Assembly: GCF_900103695.1 (NCBI RefSeq)
Contig: NZ_FNHF01000001.1
Span: 248,001 to 312,000 of the forward strand
DNA: 64,000 nt
Source: Sediminibacillus halophilus
Lineage (GTDB): Bacteria > Bacillota > Bacilli > Bacillales > Amphibacillaceae
Direction: 5' to 3'
Part shown: positions 7,231 to 15,162 of the stretch, one piece after another
Layout of the letters: each line of letters starts with the position of its first letter
Position numbering within the stretch: position 1 is the first letter of the stretch
Program-made: the position numbers and the translations under genes
Notes under the pieces: generated by a model
The model's database searches: none
What the model was told of the DNA's origin: nothing
Seen by the model: only the letters and a program-made list of their open reading frames with translations

Positions 7231-8196
7231 ATGAAAAATATCTTCTGGTTAATTGTTTTCTTCATAGGTCTCGTTTTCCTTACAGGATGCAATAGTAATA
7301 GCAGTGTGGATAAGTACCCAGACAAGAGTATTCAGCTGGTTGTCGCCTATTCACCCGGCGCCGCTACCGACACGCAGGCAAGAATTATAGCCAAGTATGC
7401 AAAAAAATACCTGGGGCAGGAAATGGTGATTGTCAACAAGCCTGGCGGCGGAGGGCAAGTTGGCTGGAATTATTTTTCCTCGGTTAAGCCCGATGGGTAT
7501 ATACTCTCTGCATACAACCTCCCTCACATCATCACCCAGCCTATGGTAGGAGATACATCCTATGATCTGGAAACCTTCGAGCCTATCGTTAACTGGGGCG
7601 GTGATCCTACCGTCTTTGCCGTTCGCAGTGATAGCCAGATCAAAACGCTAGATGATTTAATAAGGGAAGCAAGGCAGTCACCAGGTACCATGACAATCGG
7701 CAATGCAGGAAAGTTCGTCGGTCAACATCTCGCTATTCTGCTGCTGGAAAATACAGCTGAAATCGAGGTAGAGGATGTTCCATTCAAAGGTTCTTCCGAG
7801 GCGATCTCATCTCTGCTTGGCGGGCACACAGACGTACTCGCAGGGAATCTGTCTGATATATACCGATTGGGAAGTGAAGTTAGGCCACTTGCGATCGCTG
7901 CTGAGGAAAGGCACCCCTTCGCTCCTGACATCCCCACCTTTAAAGAACTTGGGTTTCCGCAAATAATCATGAGTACGGATCGAGGTATCGCCGCAAGAGA
8001 AGGTACTCCGGAAGAAATTATCAAGAAACTGGAAAAGGCATTCCTGAAACTGTTGGAGGATCAAGACTTTTTAAAGGAAATGGAAAAAGCCGGTGCCGAC
8101 ACGTTGATCTTGGACCGGCAACAAGTGAAAAAAGAAATAGAACAGCGATCCAAAAATTATAAAGAACTGCTGGAATCGATAAATGTGGTCAACTGA
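7231..8196 (+). CDS. Tripartite tricarboxylate transporter substrate-binding lipoprotein (TctC/Bug family)
   Basis: A 321-residue extracytoplasmic solute receptor. A hydrophobic signal ends in the lipobox LTGC with Cys20, so it should be lipid-anchored. The mature part opens YPDKSIQLVVAYSPGAATD and contains VNKPGGGGQVGW, the two loops that clamp carboxylates in Bug proteins. Its partners should be TctA/TctB permeases, encoded next door but on the opposite strand with only 11 bp between the stop codons. The start at 7231 is set by AAAGGAG 8 nt upstream; the TTG at 7213 lies before that site. The ligand is probably a carboxylate and is not identifiable here. Confidence 0.9.
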   Translation: MKNIFWLIVFFIGLVFLTGCNSNSSVDKYPDKSIQLVVAYSPGAATDTQARIIAKYAKKYLGQEMVIVNKPGGGGQVGWNYFSSVKPDGYILSAYNLPHIITQPMVGDTSYDLETFEPIVNWGGDPTVFAVRSDSQIKTLDDLIREARQSPGTMTIGNAGKFVGQHLAILLLENTAEIEVEDVPFKGSSEAISSLLGGHTDVLAGNLSDIYRLGSEVRPLAIAAEERHPFAPDIPTFKELGFPQIIMSTDRGIAAREGTPEEIIKKLEKAFLKLLEDQDFLKEMEKAGADTLILDRQQVKKEIEQRSKNYKELLESINVVN

Positions 8197-8207
8197 TACT
8201 CTGTCAC

Positions 8208-10151
8208 TCAGCCTAGAGCGGGAAGAGGAACCTGAAAGATCAACGAAAAGATGAGGTAAAGAACACCCGTGAAAAACACCGTAATTGCAAGCAATTGCTT
8301 ATAGGAAAAGGTTTGCCATCCTTTTTTGATTGCAAATCCCGGGATAAGCAACATAAGTAACAGCACTTGAAGATAAAAACCGATTATCTGAACAGAGAAA
8401 AGGATGAACAAGATAAGCAGCATAAGCGGCAAAATTTTCTTTGGTAGGATAGTTGCCCCGATAACCATGGTTTTATTCTTTTGGAGTGATTCTAGCAAGG
8501 CAAGAAATGATAGAATGATCAACGTGATCTGCGGCATAAGCCGAAGCTCAAACTGTAGATTGTTCAACAAGCCGACCATTAGCAGACAAATCACCGCTGC
8601 CGAAATCCAGGTGATTCGATGTGGAAGCTGTCGTACAGTACCGGCCTTCCCATCTGATCTTTTCTTTTTACGGTAGTTGCTTATTCCTTGATAGAAGGCT
8701 GCAACAATGGTCCCGGTAATTAACAGGACGAGCGCGAGATTCCAAGGCCCTGAAAAGAAATAGTGCCAAGCTCCACCTTCTGCATTGCCTACTTGAATGC
8801 CAGTTAGGAGACCTTCTTCCGCTATGCTGCCTAAAATAAAACCAAGCGCAATCGGGGCCGCGGAAAATTGAAATTTATGCAGGAAAAACATCATACAGCC
8901 AATAACAACAGCAGTATACACATCAAACACACTGTTCTGTGTTGTATAGGAGCCGATAATAGAAAAGGACAAAATAACAGGTGCCATTAAAAAAGCAGGA
9001 ATCAGGGACAAACTGGTCATATACTTAATCAATGCCAAACCAAGAAATAACAACAAAACCTGAGCTGCAACCATACTGAACAAAAAGGTATAAGCAACAT
9101 CAGCATGCTCGACAAACAAATTTCTTCCCGGCCAAATCCCGTGGATCAACAATCCTCCGAGAAAAATGGCTGCTGTCGGCGAACCAGGAATACCTAACGT
9201 AAGCAATGGAATCAAGGAACCGCCCACCATGGCATTATTTGCGCTTTCTGAAGCGATGATTCCCTTTTTTTCGCCTTTCCCGAACCTGCTTTTGTTCTTG
9301 GAAAATCGTTTCACTTCATTATAAGCAAGGATACTGGCGATGTTTCCTCCCGCTCCTGGAATCATACCGATAAATGATCCTAATCCACTTCCGATCAGAA
9401 CTGACTTGGGACGGAGTAATACGTCCTTAAAAGACTGCCGAATAGTTGATCCTTTCATCTGCAAGGGTGATATCGCTCGTTTGTCAGGTAAAGAAAGGTT
9501 CTCTATTAGACGGAACGCCTGGGGAAACGCAAATAACCCAATTAACACTGCAACAATATGAAAACCCCCAACAAAACTGTCTATCCCAAAAGTGAATCTA
9601 GAAACACCGGTTACCGTGTGGATACCAACGAATGCAAGGCCGATTCCAATACAACCGCCAATCAAATTTTTGGTGACGGTTCCATCTGATATGGCAGCAA
9701 TTGCAGTAATTCCAAATACAGCAACCCAAAAGGTTTGAGCAGGACCAAACTGTAACGAAATATCAGCAAAAATCGGGGCAAAGAAGACAAGCAAAATCAT
9801 TCCAAATAATCCGCCGATTACCGAAGAAATCGTAGTTAATTCAAGAGCTTTTCGTCCTTGTCCTTTTTGTGCCATGGGATATCCATCAAAAGTAGTCGCA
9901 ACAGAAGCCGGTGCTCCGGGAACATTAAACAAAATCGCGGGAATTGAGCCCCCAAAAACACTTCCGCAGTAAATTCCTCCCAATAAAATTAACCCTTCCG
10001 TCGGTCCTAGTGTAAAAGTGAAGGGGATGGTAAGTGCGACACCCATCGTCGGAGTCAATCCTGGTAATGCTCCAACAATGATACCGGTCAACAAACCCGC
10101 AGCTAAGAACACAAGATGATGAAGTTCGAAGATCTCTCCGATAAAAGCCAT
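8208..10151 (-). CDS. Tripartite tricarboxylate transporter permease, TctA-TctB fusion
   Basis: A 647-residue membrane protein. Residues 1 to about 500 are TctA: LLTGIIVGALPGLTPTMGVA near 17-36, FNVPGAPASVATTFDGYP near 76, SFIGMIPGAGGNIAS near 255-270, and LLTLGIPGSPTAAIF near 320. The last 135 or so residues form four more hydrophobic segments like the small TctB subunit, normally a separate gene. It should carry a carboxylate with proton or sodium, using the convergent lipoprotein as receptor. The ATG at 10151 follows GGGAGG, but the site is held in a hairpin (see 10153-10182). The upstream same-strand genes (MFS, 93-residue protein) may be co-transcribed. Confidence 0.9.
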   Translation of the reverse strand: MAFIGEIFELHHLVFLAAGLLTGIIVGALPGLTPTMGVALTIPFTFTLGPTEGLILLGGIYCGSVFGGSIPAILFNVPGAPASVATTFDGYPMAQKGQGRKALELTTISSVIGGLFGMILLVFFAPIFADISLQFGPAQTFWVAVFGITAIAAISDGTVTKNLIGGCIGIGLAFVGIHTVTGVSRFTFGIDSFVGGFHIVAVLIGLFAFPQAFRLIENLSLPDKRAISPLQMKGSTIRQSFKDVLLRPKSVLIGSGLGSFIGMIPGAGGNIASILAYNEVKRFSKNKSRFGKGEKKGIIASESANNAMVGGSLIPLLTLGIPGSPTAAIFLGGLLIHGIWPGRNLFVEHADVAYTFLFSMVAAQVLLLFLGLALIKYMTSLSLIPAFLMAPVILSFSIIGSYTTQNSVFDVYTAVVIGCMMFFLHKFQFSAAPIALGFILGSIAEEGLLTGIQVGNAEGGAWHYFFSGPWNLALVLLITGTIVAAFYQGISNYRKKKRSDGKAGTVRQLPHRITWISAAVICLLMVGLLNNLQFELRLMPQITLIILSFLALLESLQKNKTMVIGATILPKKILPLMLLILFILFSVQIIGFYLQVLLLMLLIPGFAIKKGWQTFSYKQLLAITVFFTGVLYLIFSLIFQVPLPALG

Positions 10152-10152
10152 G

Positions 10153-10182
10153 TATCCTATCCTCCCAGTTCGAGATAGGATA
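10153..10182 (-). promoter_or_regulatory. Hairpin over the tctA ribosome-binding site
   Basis: TATCCTATC (on the minus strand 10182-10174) pairs perfectly with GATAGGATA (10161-10153). The loop holds the Shine-Dalgarno GGGAGG (10166-10161), and the start codon follows one base after the stem. The 9-bp stem would cover the SD-to-ATG spacer. No U tract follows, so it is not a terminator. A translational switch is possible but inferred. Confidence 0.5.
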
Positions 10183-10209
10183 TGATATTCACCCAGTCAG
10201 TAGTTTGTG

Positions 10210-10491
10210 CTAACTGTCCTTTTCCTCATCTAAATCGACTTTTTTTCCACCGATAGTCAAATACGAATATACCTCTAAATCTGGTTTTAATTTGCTGAGA
10301 CCTTGTAAATATGGTTTCACCAAGTCTTTAAAATCTTCTGTAACCCCTTCATGCTCCAACTGACCGTAAACATACATTTTATCACTCTCAATTAAAAACG
10401 CCAGATATCCGACAGCTTTTTCACTGTCATCCACAATATTCAAGACTTGTGCCTCTTCTTTTAAAAATTCTGGTGAAAAATATAGTTGCAA
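10210..10491 (-). CDS. Hypothetical protein, 93 residues
   Basis: Not recognised. A small acidic, soluble protein starting MQLYFSPEFLKEE from a TTG codon placed 8 nt after AAAGGAGG, a strong ribosome site. Predicted alternation of short strands and helices (AVGYLAFLIESDKMYVYGQL, then EDFKDLVKPYLQGLSKL) suggests a compact alpha/beta fold. It ends in an acidic tail. It follows the MFS exporter gene by 23 bp and is probably co-transcribed with it. No membrane segment, signal or metal motif is visible. Function unknown. Confidence 0.7.
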   Translation of the reverse strand: MQLYFSPEFLKEEAQVLNIVDDSEKAVGYLAFLIESDKMYVYGQLEHEGVTEDFKDLVKPYLQGLSKLKPDLEVYSYLTIGGKKVDLDEEKDS

Positions 10492-10514
10492 ACCAAACTC
10501 CTCCTTTAATTAAA

Positions 10515-11783
10515 TCATTCCGTCGTTAATTGAAGCTTTTTGAATAAGGTATGTGCGGTTCCGTCTTCATCCTTTTTTTTCTTTTTCACGTGAATAAGCA
10601 GTAGACACAACAGGGCGACCAGTAAGGTTAATCCAGCTGTCGTTAAAAACATCCCGTTTCTCGACCAACTCATCAGCCAACCGTAGACCGGCGGGCCGGC
10701 AGCAACGCCGAGAAAACGAACAGAACCATAAAGAGATGTAACAAACCCTCTTCTTGCCTTACCGACAGATCCTGTGATAAGACTGTTTAGACACGGCAGA
10801 ACAAGACCGGTACCGATACTGCTGACTACCAGAACGGCAATAAATGGAATGAGTTTTGTGAAAAATACCAGTGATGCAAAGGAGGCCGTCATCAACAATA
10901 GTCCCAAAACAATCAGCAATTTCATGATCCGGTGATTTTTCCCTATTTTACTACCGGTGGTGAAAGAGGTAGACATCAAGAATAAAAGTGGGATTGCTAG
11001 TACACACCCTTTAAGCACACCATTGATGTTGTAATTACTTTCCAGTACATCAGAAAGATAAAAAAGCAGGCCAAACAATGTAAATAACCCGGTTGCCCCT
11101 GCCAAATAGGCGGTAAATAACCAGCGTCCCTCATGCTTGAATACGGTAAAAAGCCCCTTTAAATAGTTGCCAAGCGTCGGCGGTTTTTGCTTTTTCTTTT
11201 TTTCTCGCACAAAAAACAACAGCAGTAAAATCGATATAAGACAAAATATAGGAAAGCCGAAGAACGGGCCATACCATACAAGTAATGCTAGTAGGGAACC
11301 GACAATTGGTGAGAGCACCTTTCCAAAGCCGTTAGATGCCTCTACAAGTCCCAACACCTTACTCTGTTCGGCCCCCTTGAATAAGTCTCCTGTCAAAGCC
11401 ATAGCAATCGGAGCTGTCCCAGCTGCGCCGATTCCCTGTAAGGCTCTGCCAATGAGCACCCACATGTAGGCGCTGTCGAACCAGGCGCTCGCCATTCCTG
11501 CAAGCAAACCACCGAGCCCATATAGCATCAATGCCGGTAAAATGATACTTTTCCTTGTGAAACGGTCAGACAAATATCCTAAGACCGGAATGGAAACAGC
11601 TGCAGCTATCGAAAAAATCGTTATGGTCAAACTTGATTGAAAACTGTTGATATCCAATTCCGATTCCATCTTTGGCAATATGGGAATGAGCATCGAATTG
11701 CCAAGTGTCATAATCAGTGGAATGGAACTGATTGCTAATATAGCTGGTCCTTTGTGTAATTTAGTTGCCACAGGGCTTGACAC
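10515..11783 (-). CDS. MFS transporter, drug/siderophore-exporter type
   Basis: A 422-residue major facilitator with 12 predicted membrane helices. Motif A follows helix 2 as [11 protein letters not shown], and motif C-like residues [12 protein letters not shown] occur in helix 5, typical of the DHA1 antiporter group. It resembles B. subtilis YmfD (bacillibactin export) in general layout, but the substrate cannot be read from sequence. A lysine-rich loop (REKKKKQK) separates the halves. The start is uncertain: GTG at 11783 is almost on top of AAAGGAG, and the next in-frame GTG, four codons on, is 13 nt from it. A terminator-like hairpin lies 54 bp upstream. Confidence 0.88.
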   Translation of the reverse strand: MSSPVATKLHKGPAILAISSIPLIMTLGNSMLIPILPKMESELDINSFQSSLTITIFSIAAAVSIPVLGYLSDRFTRKSIILPALMLYGLGGLLAGMASAWFDSAYMWVLIGRALQGIGAAGTAPIAMALTGDLFKGAEQSKVLGLVEASNGFGKVLSPIVGSLLALLVWYGPFFGFPIFCLISILLLLFFVREKKKKQKPPTLGNYLKGLFTVFKHEGRWLFTAYLAGATGLFTLFGLLFYLSDVLESNYNINGVLKGCVLAIPLLFLMSTSFTTGSKIGKNHRIMKLLIVLGLLLMTASFASLVFFTKLIPFIAVLVVSSIGTGLVLPCLNSLITGSVGKARRGFVTSLYGSVRFLGVAAGPPVYGWLMSWSRNGMFLTTAGLTLLVALLCLLLIHVKKKKKDEDGTAHTLFKKLQLTTE

Positions 11784-11836
11784 TCTCCTTTTATTCTTTG
11801 CCTTCTATTATGGGAGTCCGTGCCTGTATTATGAGT

Positions 11837-11864
11837 AAAAAAAATTACCAGGCATAGCCTGGTA
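11837..11864 (-). terminator. Terminator-like hairpin upstream of the MFS gene
   Basis: TACCAGGC and GCCTGGTA form a perfect 8-bp stem with a 3-nt loop, followed on the minus strand by eight U. It comes 40 bp after the cccB terminator and before the MFS start, so it is a second stop for the dehydrogenase operon, an attenuator of the MFS gene, or the end of a short RNA. Confidence 0.7.
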
Positions 11865-11903
11865 TAATCCAACGCAAAAAGCATAAGCACTTGCTCATCA
11901 ATG

Positions 11904-11944
11904 CAAAAAAAGCTTGCAGGGAAATATTGGATTTCCTTGCAAGC
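11904..11944 (-). terminator. Terminator of the dehydrogenase-Tat-cytochrome operon
   Basis: GCTTGCAAGGAAAT and ATTTCCCTGCAAGC (minus strand) form a 14-bp stem with one wobble pair and a 5-nt loop, followed by TTTTTTTG. It begins 13 bp after the cytochrome stop codon. Confidence 0.92.
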
Positions 11945-11957
11945 TGCAATGTTTTCC

Positions 11958-12329
11958 TTATTGTGCGACTTCCTGTGAAATATATGCTGCCACATCGGCA
12001 ATTTCAGAATCGGAAAGGTCACCTTCAAAAGATGGCATACCGTTTCCCCCGTTTCGCACCTTATCTTCCACTTGACTTTGGTCCTGTGCTACTTCAGACT
12101 CCTGCAAGTTCGGACCGCTAGCTCCTTCACCTTGTTCACCATGGCAAGATAAGCAGTTATTTTCGAACACAGTCTTACCGTTTGAAGGATCACCGGATTC
12201 GGCTGTTTCTGAACCGCCGGAATCGGAACCTCCGGAGCTGTCTTCGCCACCGCCGCCACCGCAGGCTGCCAGCAGCAATGCTAATGCAAATAGAGAAGCC
12301 ATTAGTAAGAATTTTTTATTTTTTGTCAT
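11958..12329 (-). CDS. cccB: Lipoprotein cytochrome c-551 type, one heme
   Basis: A 123-residue membrane-anchored cytochrome c. The signal ends LAAC (Cys23, lipidation) and a Gly/Ser-rich linker (about 24-45) precedes a small class I domain. Heme binding is shown by CLSCH (Cys59, Cys62, His63), and Met98 in GNGMPSF is the likely axial ligand. It matches the CccB/c-551 layout of Bacillus. As last gene of the five-gene operon it should receive electrons from the exported flavin dehydrogenase and pass them to a terminal oxidase. The start at 12329 is preferred because GGAGG lies 11 nt upstream; the ATG nine codons earlier precedes that site. Confidence 0.92.
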   Translation of the reverse strand: MTKNKKFLLMASLFALALLLAACGGGGGEDSSGGSDSGGSETAESGDPSNGKTVFENNCLSCHGEQGEGASGPNLQESEVAQDQSQVEDKVRNGGNGMPSFEGDLSDSEIADVAAYISQEVAQ

Positions 12330-12383
12330 GTCAGCCTTTTCCTCCTTGTATATCATTTATAAGTTAAAGTAACTTAGCTATAA

Positions 12384-13118
12384 TCAGGATGCTTCATTTT
12401 CTGCTTCTGTTTTTAGCTTTCGCTTATACATTACTTTGGACAACAATACACCCAGTTCATAAAGGGCAATCAAAGGTCCTAACACGATTATTTGCGATAT
12501 AACATCTGGCGGAGTGATCAGTGCAGAAACCACTGCCATCAGCAGGTAACCGTATTTCCGTACTTTCCCAAGCTTGTCCGGTGTTACCAGGCCAACAGCA
12601 GTCAGAAACATCAATACCAGCGGAACTTCAAATAAAAATCCTAATGGAATCGAAGTCATCAGCATAAAAGAAAAGTACTCTTTTGCTGTAATCATCATAT
12701 CAAAATTTTGAGTTCCTAAATTCATCAAAAACCCAAAAACAGTAGGAAAAATGACAAAAAAGCCAAAAGCCAAACCTGCCACGAAACTAAGAAAAATACC
12801 TGGAATAAATGATATCGCTGTTTTGCTCTCTTCTTCCGTGAGAGCTGGCTTTATAAATTTCCAAATTTGGTATCCGATAAACGGAGCGGAAAAACCGAGA
12901 CTAAGACTCCCGGCAATTCCTGTATAAAATCTGACCACATCAAGTGGTCCAAGCATAACAAGCTTTTCCTGATCCGTTAAAATTGGAATAACTTGATTGA
13001 TGGATAGCAGGATAACAATAAAGCATACAGCGAAAAAAACGACTGAGTTGATGATTGCTTTTCGTAAATCCGTTATATGCTCTACGAGCGTCTGTTCTTC
13101 AACCTGCGCTTGTTGCAT
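12384..13118 (-). CDS. tatC: Twin-arginine translocase subunit TatC
   Basis: TatC is the six-helix receptor that binds twin-arginine signal peptides and, with TatA, moves folded proteins across the membrane. The 244-residue protein shows the family hallmarks: LVEHITDLRKAIINS at the N-terminus and FEVPLVLMFLTAVGLVTPDKLGKVRKY in the middle. GGGGAG places the start at ATG 13118 (7-nt spacing) rather than two codons upstream. It lies between tatA and the cytochrome gene, 15 bp after tatA. Bacillus has more than one TatA-TatC pair, often next to a dedicated substrate, and that is the case here with the Tat-signal dehydrogenase subunit. Confidence 0.96.
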   Translation of the reverse strand: MQQAQVEEQTLVEHITDLRKAIINSVVFFAVCFIVILLSINQVIPILTDQEKLVMLGPLDVVRFYTGIAGSLSLGFSAPFIGYQIWKFIKPALTEEESKTAISFIPGIFLSFVAGLAFGFFVIFPTVFGFLMNLGTQNFDMMITAKEYFSFMLMTSIPLGFLFEVPLVLMFLTAVGLVTPDKLGKVRKYGYLLMAVVSALITPPDVISQIIVLGPLIALYELGVLLSKVMYKRKLKTEAENEAS

Positions 13119-13139
13119 GGTCATTCTCCCCTTAATTCG

Positions 13140-13364
13140 TTAAGATGGTAAATCTTTTTTTTCTTCCTCAGGGGCATCAACCGTTTTTTTGCTGTTAGTT
13201 GATTCATCATTATCACTCATCAGATGGCTTGCCGATTTCTTGAATTCTGATAATGTCTGTCCAAAAGCAGCACCGATTTCAGGAAGCTTCTTCGGTCCAA
13301 AAATAATCAAGGTAACAACCAAAATAATAATTAATCCGGGGATTCCTATGTTTGTGAAACCCAT
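13140..13364 (-). CDS. tatA: Twin-arginine translocase subunit TatA
   Basis: A 74-residue pore-forming subunit. One transmembrane segment (residues 8-22, [15 protein letters not shown]) is followed by the hinge [10 protein letters not shown] (22-31), an amphipathic helix ([17 protein letters not shown]) and an acidic-basic tail. It oligomerises around TatC once a substrate is bound. In Gram-positives with minimal systems it also replaces TatB. The ATG follows AAAGGAG. Its position directly after the GMC flavoprotein gene and before tatC points to a translocon used by this operon's dehydrogenase. Confidence 0.96.
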   Translation of the reverse strand: MGFTNIGIPGLIIILVVTLIIFGPKKLPEIGAAFGQTLSEFKKSASHLMSDNDESTNSKKTVDAPEEEKKDLPS

Positions 13365-13406
13365 TGTTTATCTCTCCTTTTGATAGCTTTATTAAAGCTT
13401 GTCTTC

Positions 13407-15143
13407 TTACGCTAACTGGCTACTTTTCTTGGCTTGTACGAGCTGACCATCTTCGTCCCTGAATTTGAGGATACCTTCAGCAGCACGGTATGCAAGTGCT
13501 CCTACTGTTCCGGTAGGGTTATAGCCGCCATTATGCGCAAAGGCCGAAGCGCCTACCACAAAAACATTGTCCGCGTCCCACATCTGCAAGTAATTATTAA
13601 CAGCAGATGTTTCAGGATCATCGCCCATAATTACCCCGCCAGTATTGTGCGTTGTTTGATAAGGGACAATATTATAATGATCACTGATAGAACGAGGCTC
13701 TACATTGTCAGCACCCATTTCTTTCAGTATTTCAGCGCATTTTTCAGATATATATTCATGTAGCTTGCGATCCTGTTCGGTATAGTCGTAAGTCAACCGA
13801 AGCAGTGGGTTTCCGTAAGCATCTTTATAATCCGGATCTAAACTCAAGTAATTATCCCGGTGTGGAATGGATGCTCCCTGCCCACCTACAGATAGTGTAC
13901 GGTGGTAGTACTTAATAGATTGGGATTTGAACTCTTGTCCCCAGTTTGGAGTACCGCTCGGTACCGTGTTATTGTTAATCGGCCGTTTACCTGTCTGAGT
14001 GATCGACACAGACGCACCGTGAATGAAGTCTACATCCGAGTGATCAAAATTATCACCATTATAATCGTCGACAGTGGCACCTAGTGCACCTGCACCCATG
14101 TAGGTATTAAACTTCTCTTCTTCAAAGAAACCAGTAGCCCCCGGAAGAATTTGATAGCAATAATTCTTTCCAATTACACCATTTCCTGTTTCCGGATCGT
14201 ATGGCTGTCCAAGTTCAGACTGTAACAAAAGACGAGTATTGTTCATCACATAGCTGGTCAGAACAACGATGTCAGCGGGCTGTTCAAATTCTTCTCCTGT
14301 TTGTACATCAACGTATCGTACCCCTGTGGCCCGATTACCATCGTGAAGAATTTCCGTGACATTGGAATTAGTTCTCAATTCAAAATTGCCAGTGGCTTGC
14401 GCGGTAGGAATGACCGTTACGTTCGGTGAAGCTTTTGCACCATACTCACATCCGAACCGTTCACAGAACCCGCAATACTGACATTTATACATTTTCTGTC
14501 CGTCTGGGTTCTCATAGTTTTCTGTCATATTGGCAGAAGGCATTTGAAAAGGATGCAGATCAAGATTTTTTGCTGCTTCTTTAAATTTCTTCGTGATTGG
14601 TGTATCAACCATTGGCGGATTTGGATAAGGATTGCTTCTTGGAGCTCCCATTGGATTATCTTCTCCGCCAATACCGGCAGTTTGTTCAAATTGATAGAAA
14701 TAAGGTTCTAATTCTTCATAGGTGATTCCCCAGTCTTGCAAAGTATAATCGTCGCCTAATTTGTTGCCATATTTTTCATCAGTCATCGACTTAATTTGCA
14801 AATCATATGGCAAAAAGCGCCAGGTTTGGCCATTCCAGTGGACTCCTGCACCACCCAAACCTTCTCCTAACAGAAAAGAACCTAACTGCCGCATCGGCAG
14901 TGCCCGTTCGTCCCGGTTGTTTCGGAAAGTAAGTGTTTCTTTGGATAAATCCTGCATTAAATCATAACGGATAGCATATCTGTATTCATCATGCACCATT
15001 TGAAAGTCTTCCGTTGAACGCTTTTTCCCTCTCTCAAGTCCTACTACTTTCACACCTTCTTTAGCCAGTTCTGCGGCGATAATGCCGCCTGTCCAGCCTA
15101 CACCGACTGTTACTACTTCGACTTTATCCAATTTTTTTGCCAT
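13407..15143 (-). CDS. GMC-family flavoprotein, dehydrogenase large subunit
   Basis: A 578-residue FAD enzyme of the glucose-methanol-choline family, gluconate/sorbitol dehydrogenase-like group. The Rossmann FAD loop is VGVGWTGGI (13-21). The catalytic pair is probably His499 (HNTGG) and His537 (HNGGYNPTGT, followed by the FAD-binding VGALAYRAAEG). A four-cysteine cluster Cys221-x2-Cys-x2-Cys-x4-Cys232 recalls the iron-sulfur site of FAD-dependent glucose and fructose dehydrogenases and may pass electrons out. It has no signal peptide, so it should leave the cell complexed with the Tat-signal subunit encoded 19 bp upstream. The oxidised substrate (a sugar, sugar acid or polyol) is unknown. 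Confidence 0.9.
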   Translation of the reverse strand: MAKKLDKVEVVTVGVGWTGGIIAAELAKEGVKVVGLERGKKRSTEDFQMVHDEYRYAIRYDLMQDLSKETLTFRNNRDERALPMRQLGSFLLGEGLGGAGVHWNGQTWRFLPYDLQIKSMTDEKYGNKLGDDYTLQDWGITYEELEPYFYQFEQTAGIGGEDNPMGAPRSNPYPNPPMVDTPITKKFKEAAKNLDLHPFQMPSANMTENYENPDGQKMYKCQYCGFCERFGCEYGAKASPNVTVIPTAQATGNFELRTNSNVTEILHDGNRATGVRYVDVQTGEEFEQPADIVVLTSYVMNNTRLLLQSELGQPYDPETGNGVIGKNYCYQILPGATGFFEEEKFNTYMGAGALGATVDDYNGDNFDHSDVDFIHGASVSITQTGKRPINNNTVPSGTPNWGQEFKSQSIKYYHRTLSVGGQGASIPHRDNYLSLDPDYKDAYGNPLLRLTYDYTEQDRKLHEYISEKCAEILKEMGADNVEPRSISDHYNIVPYQTTHNTGGVIMGDDPETSAVNNYLQMWDADNVFVVGASAFAHNGGYNPTGTVGALAYRAAEGILKFRDEDGQLVQAKKSSQLA

Positions 15144-15162
15144 TGTTCATCCCCCTATCTCA

